This document shows, piece after piece, positions 1-7,544 of a stretch of DNA of 37,408 nt. The stretch is from a virus. How positions within the stretch are numbered: position 1 is the first letter of the stretch; every line of letters starts with the position of its first letter. The notes below the pieces were generated by a model. That model was not told the origin of the DNA. It did not search any database and saw only the letters and a program-made list of their open reading frames with translations. The translations under genes and the position numbers were made by a program. Location: positions 1 to 37,408 of IMG/VR virus record IMGVR_UViG_3300009419_000038, one strand, 5' to 3'.

Positions 1-1647
1 CAAAGCCGTATTATTGCAGCACGGTGGACGGGTTTCAATCTATATCAGCCCCGAAAGGCTGGTGAAATGAATTTAAAAGATAACACCTTCAAAGACAAAG
101 ACAAAAGTTTCAATCCATACCAGCCCCGAAAGGCTGGTGAAATGAAGTGAATGTGCGCGGTGATACGGAACTGGCTAAGTTTCAATCCATACCAGCCCCG
201 AAAGGCTGGTGAAATAACTCCAAAACTTTGCCAGTCTTGGTGTCGTAGCGGTTTCAATCCATACCAGCCCCGAAAGGCTGGTGAAATCTGAATCTGCAAA
301 GGTTCAAAGCGCGGTTAAAAATGGTTTCAATCCATACCAGCCCCGAAAGGCTGGTGAAATGAGGGGCGGCATTAAGCTTGGTAAGTGGGGACACTGTTTC
401 AATCCATACCAGCCCCGAAAGGCTGGTGAAATAACTCTGGCGAGAATCTTGCATAACGTGATACGTGTTTCAATCCATACCAGCCCCGAAAGGCTGGTGA
501 AATATCGTGACCTTCGCAGACTTAGACAGATGCCTGATGTTTCAATCCATACCAGCCCCGAAAGGCTGGTGAAATAAGATACATTAGTCGGGGCTTTAAC
601 AGAGACGGCGGTTTCAATCCATACCAGCCCCGAAAGGCTGGTGAAATTCGGGGCTGGATGGATTAAGGGAGAAGTATAAGTGAGTTTCAATCCATACCAG
701 CCCCGAAAGGCTGGTGAAATCGCAAAATCCAGAACCAAACAGTTTTCTTTACCTGCTGTTTCAATCCATACCAGCCCCGAAAGGCTGGTGAAATATTTCT
801 TCTTTGTTCGTGCGGGCGTTAAAAACCTTGTTTCAATCCATACCAGCCCCGAAAGGCTGGTGAAATTTGATAATGATCGCGGTTTTTGGTGGTCTCCCTC
901 GTTTCAATCCATACCAGCCCCGAAAGGCTGGTGAAATAATCCCCAAAAAAACCCTGCCGCCTTATGAACTGTTTCAATCCATACCAGCCCCGAAAGGCTG
1001 GTGAAATAATTGGCAAGGTATTTAGCGGCGGCGGGGCTTTAGTTTCAATCCATACCAGCCCCGAAAGGCTGGTGAAATGTTTGCGCGGTCTATTTTATTT
1101 TGAGTTTCATCGTGGTTTCAATCCATACCAGCCCCGAAAGGCTGGTGAAATTTTGGAGATAGTATGGGATTTTTAGACAATATGCTGTTTCAATCCATAC
1201 CAGCCCCGAAAGGCTGGTGAAATATAAAATATCTTTAAATTATATTTAACTGTTATTTGTTTCAATCCATACCAGCCCCGAAAGGCTGGTGAAATCTCTT
1301 TCTCAGGCGGGAAAGACAGCGGTGTAATGCTGTTTCAATCCATACCAGCCCCGAAAGGCTGGTGAAATGCAGAAAGAGAATTACACCCAGATAATTTAGG
1401 TTCTGTTTCAATCCATACCAGCCCCGAAAGGCTGGTGAAATTTTAGGCTATCGAGAACAATCACTGCGTCACTTGGTTTCAATCCATACCAGCCCCGAAA
1501 GGCTGGTGAAATCAACCCAACTTTTCGCCCACCAAAAAACCGCCGTTGTTTCAATCCATACCAGCCCCGAAAGGCTGGTGAAATGTTGCAAGCAGTGTGG
1601 GAGCAGCCTATACCGCTATTCGTTTCAATCCATACCAGCCCCGAAAG
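1..1647 (-). CRISPR. CRISPR array, leader-distal block (22 complete repeats and a split 23rd)
   Basis: The 37-nt repeats begin at 32, 107, 179, 251, 324, 396, 467, 539, 611, 684, 758, 830, 901, 971, 1042, 1115, 1187, 1259, 1332, 1405, 1476, 1548 and 1622 (the last is cut at 1647 by the prophage). On the plus strand the repeat starts GTTTCAATCC and ends GGTGAAAT; a CCAGCC/GGCTGG stem encloses CCGAAA. Spacers are 33-38 nt and all different. Read on the minus strand the repeat ends in GGATTGAAAC, the usual 5' handle of type I and III crRNAs. The repeat at 32 carries two changes (TATATCAG for CATACCAG), as expected near the old, leader-distal end. Positions 1-31 look like a further, cut-off spacer. 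Spacers at 216-250, 504-538, 576-610 and 648-683 match the prophage. No cas gene is present. Proteins read across this block are repeat artefacts. Confidence 0.98.
1642..1647. repeat. Target-site duplication, left copy
   Basis: CGAAAG, part of the CRISPR repeat loop, directly precedes TGAG of the prophage. The same hexamer follows the right end at 37217-37222. Mu makes 5-bp duplications. Because the base next to each end can be assigned either way (GTGAG or CTCAC), 5 and 6 bp cannot be told apart here. Confidence 0.9.
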
Positions 1648-1658
1648 TGAGGGGGCGA

Positions 1659-1692
1659 GGGATAAATGGTAGCTGATTAATGGGATAAATGG
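1659..1692. other. Left-end transposase-binding repeats (putative)
   Basis: GGGATAAATGG occurs twice, at 1659-1669 and 1682-1692, 23 bp apart, just inside the left end. A close variant, GGGATAATTGG, lies at the right end on the other strand (37172-37182), and both ends share the context TAATGGGATAA. Repeated sites in inverted orientation at the two ends are what a MuA-like transposase needs. The assignment is inferred from position and symmetry. Confidence 0.6.
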
Positions 1693-1698
1693 ATTTGA

Positions 1699-1722
1699 AA
1701 AATGAAATGTTTTTACATTTTT
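1699..1722 (-). terminator. Putative terminator of the left late operon; repeated at the right end
   Basis: The 24-bp sequence beginning AAAATGAAATG contains the hairpin AAATGT-TTTT-ACATTT (1705-1720). Read on the minus strand the stem is followed by CATTTTT. It overlaps the stop codon of the last late gene (1721-1723) and stands between the late operon and the CRISPR array. An identical 24-bp copy in the same orientation lies at 37123-37146. The stem is short and AT-rich, so it may be leaky. Confidence 0.5.
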
Positions 1723-1942
1723 ACACGTCGAACACCTGAAATCCCGAAACCGCCAACAACGGCGTAATCACCCCCGCCGCCGTAAGTGAAACCCGGTCTC
1801 CCTCCTTAAAACCCACCTGAACGGGTCTAGTGACTAAGCCGTCACTGGTTGCCACACTCATTAATCCTCCTTCAACTTTAGTCACAACCCCCGCTTTTGG
1901 GGGTGTGCTTAATGCGTCTTTAAGTTGTTTGACTAAGTCCAT
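1721..1942 (-). CDS. Small phage protein, last gene of the late operon
   Basis: This 73-residue protein is not recognised. The middle (about residues 17-60) alternates short beta-type segments with glycines (VVTKVEGG, GDRVSLTAAG), which would fit a small beta-barrel such as an OB or SH3 fold. Its start overlaps the stop of the gene before it by one base (TAATG), with AGGAGG upstream, so the two are translationally coupled. As the last gene of a tail operon, a baseplate or tail-tip accessory role is plausible but not shown. Confidence 0.75.
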   Translation of the reverse strand: MDLVKQLKDALSTPPKAGVVTKVEGGLMSVATSDGLVTRPVQVGFKEGDRVSLTAAGVITPLLAVSGFQVFDV

Positions 1943-2253
1943 TATGCCCTCCTAAGCAACTGTTGTGTGACTGTGAACCGCCCGTCTTGCCCTAAACGCA
2001 ACTCAACGCCCGTGCACTCAGCTCGCCAAACATTGGCTTGCAGCTCGTCACTGACCTCAAGTAAGTCACCTGTCTTTGTGGGAACGTAAACCGATGTCAG
2101 TGTGACGGGAATAAGTGACTCATTATCATCCATAACATTACGTCCCACTTCCAACGCCACAGGAATAGTGCTGATAACAGGGTCAATAATCTGCTCGGCA
2201 TAACGATAAGTATTAATGTCAGGGCTTGCGCCACGTTTGCAGATAATTCTCAT
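1942..2253 (-). CDS. Hypothetical tail-region protein
   Basis: A 103-residue protein of unknown function. It is mostly beta-type sequence (PVTLTSVYVP, GVELRLGQDGRFTV) with two cysteines (C5 and one in RAECTG). It overlaps the gene before it by ATGA (4 bp) and the next by one base, so it belongs to a coupled three-gene set with 2250-2798 and 1721-1942. Its position after the long tail-tip gene suggests a structural or assembly part of the tail end. No motif supports a more precise name. Confidence 0.75.
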   Translation of the reverse strand: MRIICKRGASPDINTYRYAEQIIDPVISTIPVALEVGRNVMDDNESLIPVTLTSVYVPTKTGDLLEVSDELQANVWRAECTGVELRLGQDGRFTVTQQLLRRA

Positions 2254-2798
2254 ATTGCACTCTTATCTTCGATGTGTCCCGCGATAACGCCGTGAATACT
2301 GTATATGGGATTATCATCTACAGTGCGGGGTGTTGTAAGCTTGATGACCGTTGCCAACTCGGTGTACTCGCACTTCAGTACCCCAATCCCACGTTTTGGT
2401 TTGGTTAGTGGAACAGGAACTGGTAAGTAAACTTCGCCTTTTTTATCGTCAAAACTAGGGGAGTATGGTAACCCCTTACCAGTCCATCGCATACTAGGAT
2501 ACCCGTATGGGGTGCGGCTCAAGCGTTGTGATAACTCAGTTGGATAATCAAACACAAGGACATCCGTAACGTTAAGCATTACCTCGCCGTATTCCATAGC
2601 CTCTCCTTCACTGGTAATTATATCTGCAATCACCAAGTTTGGCGGACGATGAAGCAAGAAGTAAATCGTGTCCCCACCTCTAAATTCTTTTTTCCCCGCG
2701 TTCAGCCCATCCTCGCGAGCATCTAATTCAATGGAAGCCTCACCAGTAAGGTCTTCTTTTTTGCCTATATCAATTTGAAACGTTGCTTTGACTGCCAT
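2250..2798 (-). CDS. Hypothetical tail-region protein
   Basis: A 182-residue protein not recognised from its sequence. It is rich in beta-type and acidic segments, with no signal peptide or membrane segment. It lies 11 bp after the tail-tip gene 2810-5038 and overlaps the next gene by ATGA. In related siphovirus-type Mu relatives the small genes after the hub-like gene encode tail-tip components; this placement is inferred from order alone. Confidence 0.75.
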   Translation of the reverse strand: MAVKATFQIDIGKKEDLTGEASIELDAREDGLNAGKKEFRGGDTIYFLLHRPPNLVIADIITSEGEAMEYGEVMLNVTDVLVFDYPTELSQRLSRTPYGYPSMRWTGKGLPYSPSFDDKKGEVYLPVPVPLTKPKRGIGVLKCEYTELATVIKLTTPRTVDDNPIYSIHGVIAGHIEDKSAI

Positions 2799-2809
2799 AA
2801 TTTTGCCTG

Positions 2810-5038
2810 TTATATAACTAGGAATTGCGTAGGTTTGGGCTTATCAAAAGCCTTGGTCACTGTGACATCACAAAAATAACAATCCGTTGTGTAAGTTAAT
2901 TCGCACAGAGAATACCCCGCATAGTCACCACGATGAGTGGTTTTGAGGGTTTTGCGGTCTTTGCCAATCTCGATTTCGCCTAAATCAACTGACTTATAAT
3001 CTATTTTTAACAGCCCCAAAATCGGGCGTTTTGTGGTGGCTTTGTTATCCTTGAACTCAATAAGGTCAGTCACCTCAACTTGGGTTGGATAACATACGCC
3101 CAACTTGATTGATGAATCGCCCGTGTGAACAACTAATACTTTAGATTCGTCAGCACGCGGTATGCTGGGATAAATATGCAACACACCACTGCCTTTTTTA
3201 TCATCGGCATCCTCCTTGAATTCCGAATCGTAATTAACCTCACTAGCAGGGTCTGGCTCTGCATTCGCAATAAGGACAGCGTTGTAAGTAGCAGTTTGCC
3301 AACGATAACCCTCGGAATATGAGAGGTTGTGCACGTTATCATACAAGGTGCGGGCGGGGGTTGCGTAATCCCACTTGGTAGGCGAAACAGGATGGCGATA
3401 CTGAACACGCAGCGTGCCGTCCGCATTGGTCTGCACTACCGCCAAATGTTTGACGATTGAACGGATTGCCTCAATCTGGGTGCAATCATCAAACTTCAGC
3501 ACGTCATCTGGGATAATCCAGTCAAGTATCTGCCAATCAATCTCTTGCCCTATAATCTGTTGACATATTTGTCGTGCAGAGGTTCTATTCATCTCGCCAT
3601 TCACGCGCCCTTTTTCGAGGGCAATTGTCGGACTTGCCACATTGATCGTAAGTTTGGGCATATCCACACCATTGCGTGAATAGGACTTATCAGTTAGCAC
3701 CAAGTTGTAGCGACTTGAAAAGCGGTTATCATCGATAACCAAGGTAATTAACGTGCCAAAGTGAACAGCTTTATACGCCGCAATATCAGGCAAATTAATC
3801 GAGCCAACAAAGCAGTACATCCCAATATCTTGGCGCAGGGTGAAATCCAATATCTCAATGCGCTTACCCTCGTGAAGCAGGTAAATATTATTGGAAATAG
3901 TCAGCGCATCCGACATGCCATTGACGTATTCCAGCGCGGCATTGGCGGCGGGATAGGTGGGCGGGTCAAGCAATTGCAACACGTCTGCCATCTCAGTTTG
4001 CAAGTCGGGGGAAACGGTTTGCGGTGTTGAATCCAAGGTGTTTAACAGCGCGTCCACACGGGTTTGCACGGCGGGCGGCAAGGATTGCGCTTGCGTCAAG
4101 ACGCTGACCACCGCTGTTTTTGCGGCGGGTGGGAAACTCAGAAGTTTGCCAATCATGCGGAATGGCGCGATAAACTCAACTGCAAACTGGTTAGTTGAAC
4201 TCAGCACCACAGGCACATCAAGCACCTTATATAGCGGGTAACTTACACCAAAGGGGAAAGTACACTCTATGCCTAGCTGTTGCCTAAAGTGAATCGGCGC
4301 AATCAGTTCGCTTGAGATGCGTATCTTTAGGGGCGCGATAAACTCAACTACCATCATGTCATGCGGCAACATTCGCACGGGGCAAATTAACTCTAAACCA
4401 TATTGCTGCTGCATGAATACGGGAACGTCTAGGCTGGTGCTGACGCGGTAGGCAATCGGACAATCTAAGGTTTTGGATAGTTCATCATACGGCAACAGAC
4501 GCACAGGAATGGTGCACTCTAAACCATATTGTTGTTGCAGAAAAACGGGAACGTCTAGGCTACTCGAAACCGTAAAGTTCACGGCGGCGATGAATTCCGT
4601 GGCGGCTGTAACACCTATCGGAAAATCACAGGTCGTGAACTCGACTGCGTTAATCGGGAAGGTGTAAGCGATTGCGACATTAACCCACAAGGGGAAGTTG
4701 CACTCTGTTGTCCACACCACGTTCAACGGCGCGGTGAACTCTAGGTTATATGTGCCATGACTATTCCAGCGACTCTGTAATTTTACAGTCTCTGGAATAC
4801 TGCTATTGACTTCCCAACCCTGCAAAAATCGCTGGGTTGCGAACTGTGAAGACTGACTGGTATAGCTCTGAACTAAAGTCTGCTTAGTAATCAGAGATGC
4901 ACTTATATCATAAGTCTGTGCAAGTTTTGAATATTGCTTAACGGGCGTGGCATTAATGGCGTAACTTTGCACGAGCGTTTGATGCGCCGTCAAAGATGCA
5001 CTTATATCATAAGTCTGAACCAGCCGTTGAGTTGCCAT
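2810..5038 (-). CDS. Large tail-tip or hub-like protein with N-terminal internal repeats
   Basis: 742 residues. Residues about 1-75 repeat a short unit (LVQTYDISASL, LVQSYAINAT, LAQTYDISASL). Residues about 95-300 form a series of beta units with a near duplicate (SLDVPVFLQQQYGLE and SLDVPVFMQQQYGLE, each followed by a VR-LLP/MLP segment). The C-terminal half (about 360-742) is a different, globular part whose sequence (DALTISNNIYLLHEGKRIE, then a long domain ending in YTTDCYFCDVTVTKAF) resembles tail-hub proteins of transposable siphoviruses. A tail-tip role is inferred from size and position; the repeats may form an exposed stalk or host-contact region. Confidence 0.8.
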   Translation of the reverse strand: MATQRLVQTYDISASLTAHQTLVQSYAINATPVKQYSKLAQTYDISASLITKQTLVQSYTSQSSQFATQRFLQGWEVNSSIPETVKLQSRWNSHGTYNLEFTAPLNVVWTTECNFPLWVNVAIAYTFPINAVEFTTCDFPIGVTAATEFIAAVNFTVSSSLDVPVFLQQQYGLECTIPVRLLPYDELSKTLDCPIAYRVSTSLDVPVFMQQQYGLELICPVRMLPHDMMVVEFIAPLKIRISSELIAPIHFRQQLGIECTFPFGVSYPLYKVLDVPVVLSSTNQFAVEFIAPFRMIGKLLSFPPAAKTAVVSVLTQAQSLPPAVQTRVDALLNTLDSTPQTVSPDLQTEMADVLQLLDPPTYPAANAALEYVNGMSDALTISNNIYLLHEGKRIEILDFTLRQDIGMYCFVGSINLPDIAAYKAVHFGTLITLVIDDNRFSSRYNLVLTDKSYSRNGVDMPKLTINVASPTIALEKGRVNGEMNRTSARQICQQIIGQEIDWQILDWIIPDDVLKFDDCTQIEAIRSIVKHLAVVQTNADGTLRVQYRHPVSPTKWDYATPARTLYDNVHNLSYSEGYRWQTATYNAVLIANAEPDPASEVNYDSEFKEDADDKKGSGVLHIYPSIPRADESKVLVVHTGDSSIKLGVCYPTQVEVTDLIEFKDNKATTKRPILGLLKIDYKSVDLGEIEIGKDRKTLKTTHRGDYAGYSLCELTYTTDCYFCDVTVTKAFDKPKPTQFLVI

Positions 5039-6253
5039 TTATAACGCCGATAAAGTCAGTTCAAAGTTGTCTGCCACCGCCGCACGGGTGGCTGCTGAAA
5101 TACTGCGTTTTTGCCAGACAGCAATGTATTCACCTGCTGCCAACGTCCCGATATTGAGGGCGGCGGCTTCGCTGTTCGCGTCCGCAAAAGTTACGCCTGC
5201 GGGCGCGGTGGTGTCATTGGCAATTGTGGCAGCAGTGCCGTTAATGCCCGCCGCATCTAATCCCAATTGGACAACATCATCGCCCACGGGTTGCTGTGAA
5301 CACCACAGTTTAATGTCGGCGTGTGCACTACTGTCATCGTTGCGTAAGTAGAAACATCGATAATCCGTGTTGCCCTGTAAACTCTCAATCCCCTGAATAT
5401 CGTCAAACAAACTGCCATAAGGTATGGCAATCGTGACGGAGATATTAGCGTCCGTCGTGGGTAAGGTGGCGGGTGTTGAAACCAGTAATGTGCCTGTGCT
5501 GGCGGCGGCTAAAGCGTAGGCGGTACTGATGACCACGGGAACTTTAGAACCATCCGCATCGCCCGAAGGTTGCCAAGACAGATAAGATTGCGAGTCGCCT
5601 GCAACCGCAGCGGCGGCGGCTTGAGTGGTCACAAAAGTGCAAGTTGTTGTCCCGTAACTATTGGTAAAGATATTGCTGTATCCATTGCTAATAGTGGTGG
5701 TTGAGTAAGTTGGCGTGGGCGGTGTTGAGCTAGTTAATGATAAACCTAAAGTGTATGCGGTATTACTTGCCTTCGCGGTTAGGGTTAATATATTGCTGTT
5801 AGCAGTTGCTGTAACGATTGCCGTGCTATCCGCATTAATCTTACTGGCTAAGTCTGCAATTGTTGCGTCAATCGTTGGGGGTGACGCGAATGATGATGTG
5901 GGCGAAGTATAAGATTTGCTCCCCGTCGAAACGGTGACTTGGATAGCACCACTACCATTATCCTTAAGCATATTGGCTGCGCTACCAGCGGGATTATTGG
6001 TGGTGGTGATTGTCAATGTTGCAATTTGTGGTTTCGCAGAAACACCCGCAATCGGGGCGTAATAATGCAACGTGCCACTTCCCAGCGGGTTGCTATGCGC
6101 ATAAGTTACGCTTAAGCCCGTGGTGTTACTGGCGACGGTGGTTGTTTGCGGCGGGATGATCGCGCTCGAAATTGCACCACCTAAACTGTTCGCGGGGTTG
6201 GTGTTGCTTGCCCCGCCCGACAATTTGAATTTAAGATTTGAAATATCTGGCAT
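5039..6253 (-). CDS. Phage structural protein with a Ser/Thr/Ala-rich inserted domain
   Basis: 404 residues. The first about 35 residues (ISNLKFKLSGGASNTNP, LGGAISSAIIP) and the last about 130 (SLFDDIQGIESLQGNTDYR through AGEYIAVWQKRSI) read as the two ends of a conserved virion protein of Mu/B3-like phages. Between them lie about 235 residues rich in Ser, Thr, Ala and Asn with no charged core, a composition typical of Ig-like or adhesin-type beta domains. It stops directly before the tail-tip gene. A surface role in the tail is likely. The insertion reading rests on remembered family sequence and needs an alignment. Confidence 0.8.
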   Translation of the reverse strand: MPDISNLKFKLSGGASNTNPANSLGGAISSAIIPPQTTTVASNTTGLSVTYAHSNPLGSGTLHYYAPIAGVSAKPQIATLTITTTNNPAGSAANMLKDNGSGAIQVTVSTGSKSYTSPTSSFASPPTIDATIADLASKINADSTAIVTATANSNILTLTAKASNTAYTLGLSLTSSTPPTPTYSTTTISNGYSNIFTNSYGTTTCTFVTTQAAAAAVAGDSQSYLSWQPSGDADGSKVPVVISTAYALAAASTGTLLVSTPATLPTTDANISVTIAIPYGSLFDDIQGIESLQGNTDYRCFYLRNDDSSAHADIKLWCSQQPVGDDVVQLGLDAAGINGTAATIANDTTAPAGVTFADANSEAAALNIGTLAAGEYIAVWQKRSISAATRAAVADNFELTLSAL

Positions 6254-6259
6254 GATTAT

Positions 6260-6724
6260 TTATCCCAATCGGATGCTGAATTGAACTGGCGTGATTTCGC
6301 TTAATGCCCCGCCATCGCCTGCACTAATTAATAAGGTATTGAGTTGCAGTTCGGCGGCTTCGCGTAACACGGACGAACTGCCAGTGAATGACACGTCACC
6401 TTTGATATAGCCGTTGTTTGGGGCGCGTGGAATATCGAGTTGGCGACAGTCAAGCATGAACCATGTGATTGTGCCGGGCTGCAATACGGTGAATTTTGGT
6501 GTTTTTGTTGTATCTGTTGCCGTTGCCATGCGTAGCTGACCATTCGCAACCTCTAATTTAAGCGAAGTCACGGGAAGCGTTGCCAAGGGTTGAGCAGACT
6601 CGATTGTTGCGGCGGGCGCATTAGGATTGCCTGCCATCAATTTCAATACACCTGTTTCAATTAGCTCCTTAAATTTTGTCAGGAGGGATGCGCCGAACTT
6701 GCCTGTGTTATCAGGTGTAATCAT
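6260..6724 (-). CDS. Conserved phage structural protein of unknown role
   Basis: 154 residues without a recognised domain. It begins MITPDNTGKFG, much like the start of the 345-residue gene at 8598-9635 (MITPNDIGFLK). It overlaps the gene before it (6711-7544) by 14 bp and lies 6 bp ahead of 5039-6253, so it is part of the continuous tail operon. The sequence is soluble, beta-rich and lacks a signal peptide. A tail-tip component is the simplest reading. Confidence 0.75.
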   Translation of the reverse strand: MITPDNTGKFGASLLTKFKELIETGVLKLMAGNPNAPAATIESAQPLATLPVTSLKLEVANGQLRMATATDTTKTPKFTVLQPGTITWFMLDCRQLDIPRAPNNGYIKGDVSFTGSSSVLREAAELQLNTLLISAGDGGALSEITPVQFSIRLG

Positions 6725-7544
6725 GTGGAGTTACCTCTTGTTTGCGGATTGTCATGGCAGTGATAACCAAGTCAGTTGAACTGCTATATACAGGTTGTTC
6801 TATGCACGCGGCTGCGCCAAACGACAGCAGGATACCGCTGATGTTAAACATCGGGGTGTAAGTTAAGGGTTTATCGCTTGGACAGTCGCCTTTGCCGTTG
6901 TAGGCGAGCATCGTTTCATAGCCATCGAACATATATATAGGTGTGGGGTTGCTACCTAAGATTGAGACGGTGACATCTGCCACCACCAATTTTGGCGCGT
7001 CCCAATCCTTATACTGGTAAATATCCTCACTGGTGGTTTCTTCACCTTCAATCCGTACCGCCCCTTTCGCAATATAAATAACAGGATTGAAGAAAGGCTC
7101 TGTTAAACCTTTACCTTGCGAATCTGCGCCCCCGATGAAGCCAGATTTTGTGCGCAACAAATGCAGCGGCATACCTATATATTGACCGTCGCCCAATTTT
7201 GAAACGTCACTAATGGCATAATTCGCATCATAGGTAATGGGCTGTTCGCCGTTTGCGCCATAAGGATAAATAAGGGTTTTGATTGTCCCGTTGTAAGGGA
7301 TTTTATTTTGTCGCATCGGGGGGTAAGCATTCCAGACTTTGCGGTCTGGAACAAACATGCCGCCGTAAGATGTATCGTGATCTGTTACCCAGACCCATTC
7401 ACCACCCATATCTATTAGGTTGTAGTCCAATTCCGAAAAATCTGTTTGCTCGGTATCATATTCATCGGAACTCAAAAATCGCTCGTTGCCCCAGTGAACA
7501 TTAATCACATGCACCCACATCCCTAAATAATATGACTCACTCAT
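6711..7544 (-). CDS. Conserved phage tail-region protein
   Basis: 277 residues, soluble, with many aromatic residues (YYLGMWVHVINVHWGNE at the N terminus; DMGGEWVWVTDHDTSYGG at about 46-63). There is no signal peptide, membrane segment or known catalytic motif. It overlaps its upstream partner (7541-8596) by ATGA and its downstream one by 14 bp, indicating coupled synthesis. It belongs to the block of tail-tip proteins typical of B3-like phages; the exact role is unknown. Confidence 0.78.
   Translation of the reverse strand: MSESYYLGMWVHVINVHWGNERFLSSDEYDTEQTDFSELDYNLIDMGGEWVWVTDHDTSYGGMFVPDRKVWNAYPPMRQNKIPYNGTIKTLIYPYGANGEQPITYDANYAISDVSKLGDGQYIGMPLHLLRTKSGFIGGADSQGKGLTEPFFNPVIYIAKGAVRIEGEETTSEDIYQYKDWDAPKLVVADVTVSILGSNPTPIYMFDGYETMLAYNGKGDCPSDKPLTYTPMFNISGILLSFGAAACIEQPVYSSSTDLVITAMTIRKQEVTPHDYT

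Noticed and set aside
433-466. Spacer 433-466 reads LARIL in one frame, as does the portal gene near 33480
   Set aside because: Only about 15 of 24 bases agree and the similarity does not extend; five shared residues are not enough.
1152-1186. Spacer 1152-1186 resembles the ribosome-site region of the zinc-knuckle gene (TTTGGAGAT...ATGG)
   Set aside because: The similarity is limited to a generic ribosome site and start codon.
1585-1621. Spacer 1585-1621 reads CCKQCGSSLY in one frame, like a Com-type zinc knuckle
   Set aside because: One short cysteine motif in one of six frames is weak, and the prophage has no matching sequence.
1-1647. Type III RNA targeting as the explanation of the phage-matching spacers
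   Set aside because: Three crRNAs would be antisense to the phage mRNA but the one against the protease gene would be sense, and the shared TTC flank points to a PAM-dependent type I system.
45-1676. Several open frames on both strands across the array, repeating FNPYQPRKAGE, SIHTSPERLVK or ISPAFRGWYGLK
   Set aside because: They are translations of the 37-nt repeat in different frames, broken by unrelated spacers. There are no ribosome sites and no common protein.
2810-5038. Diversity-generating retroelement to explain the repeats in the tail-tip gene
   Set aside because: No reverse transcriptase gene and no template/variable repeat pair with adenine-specific changes were seen.
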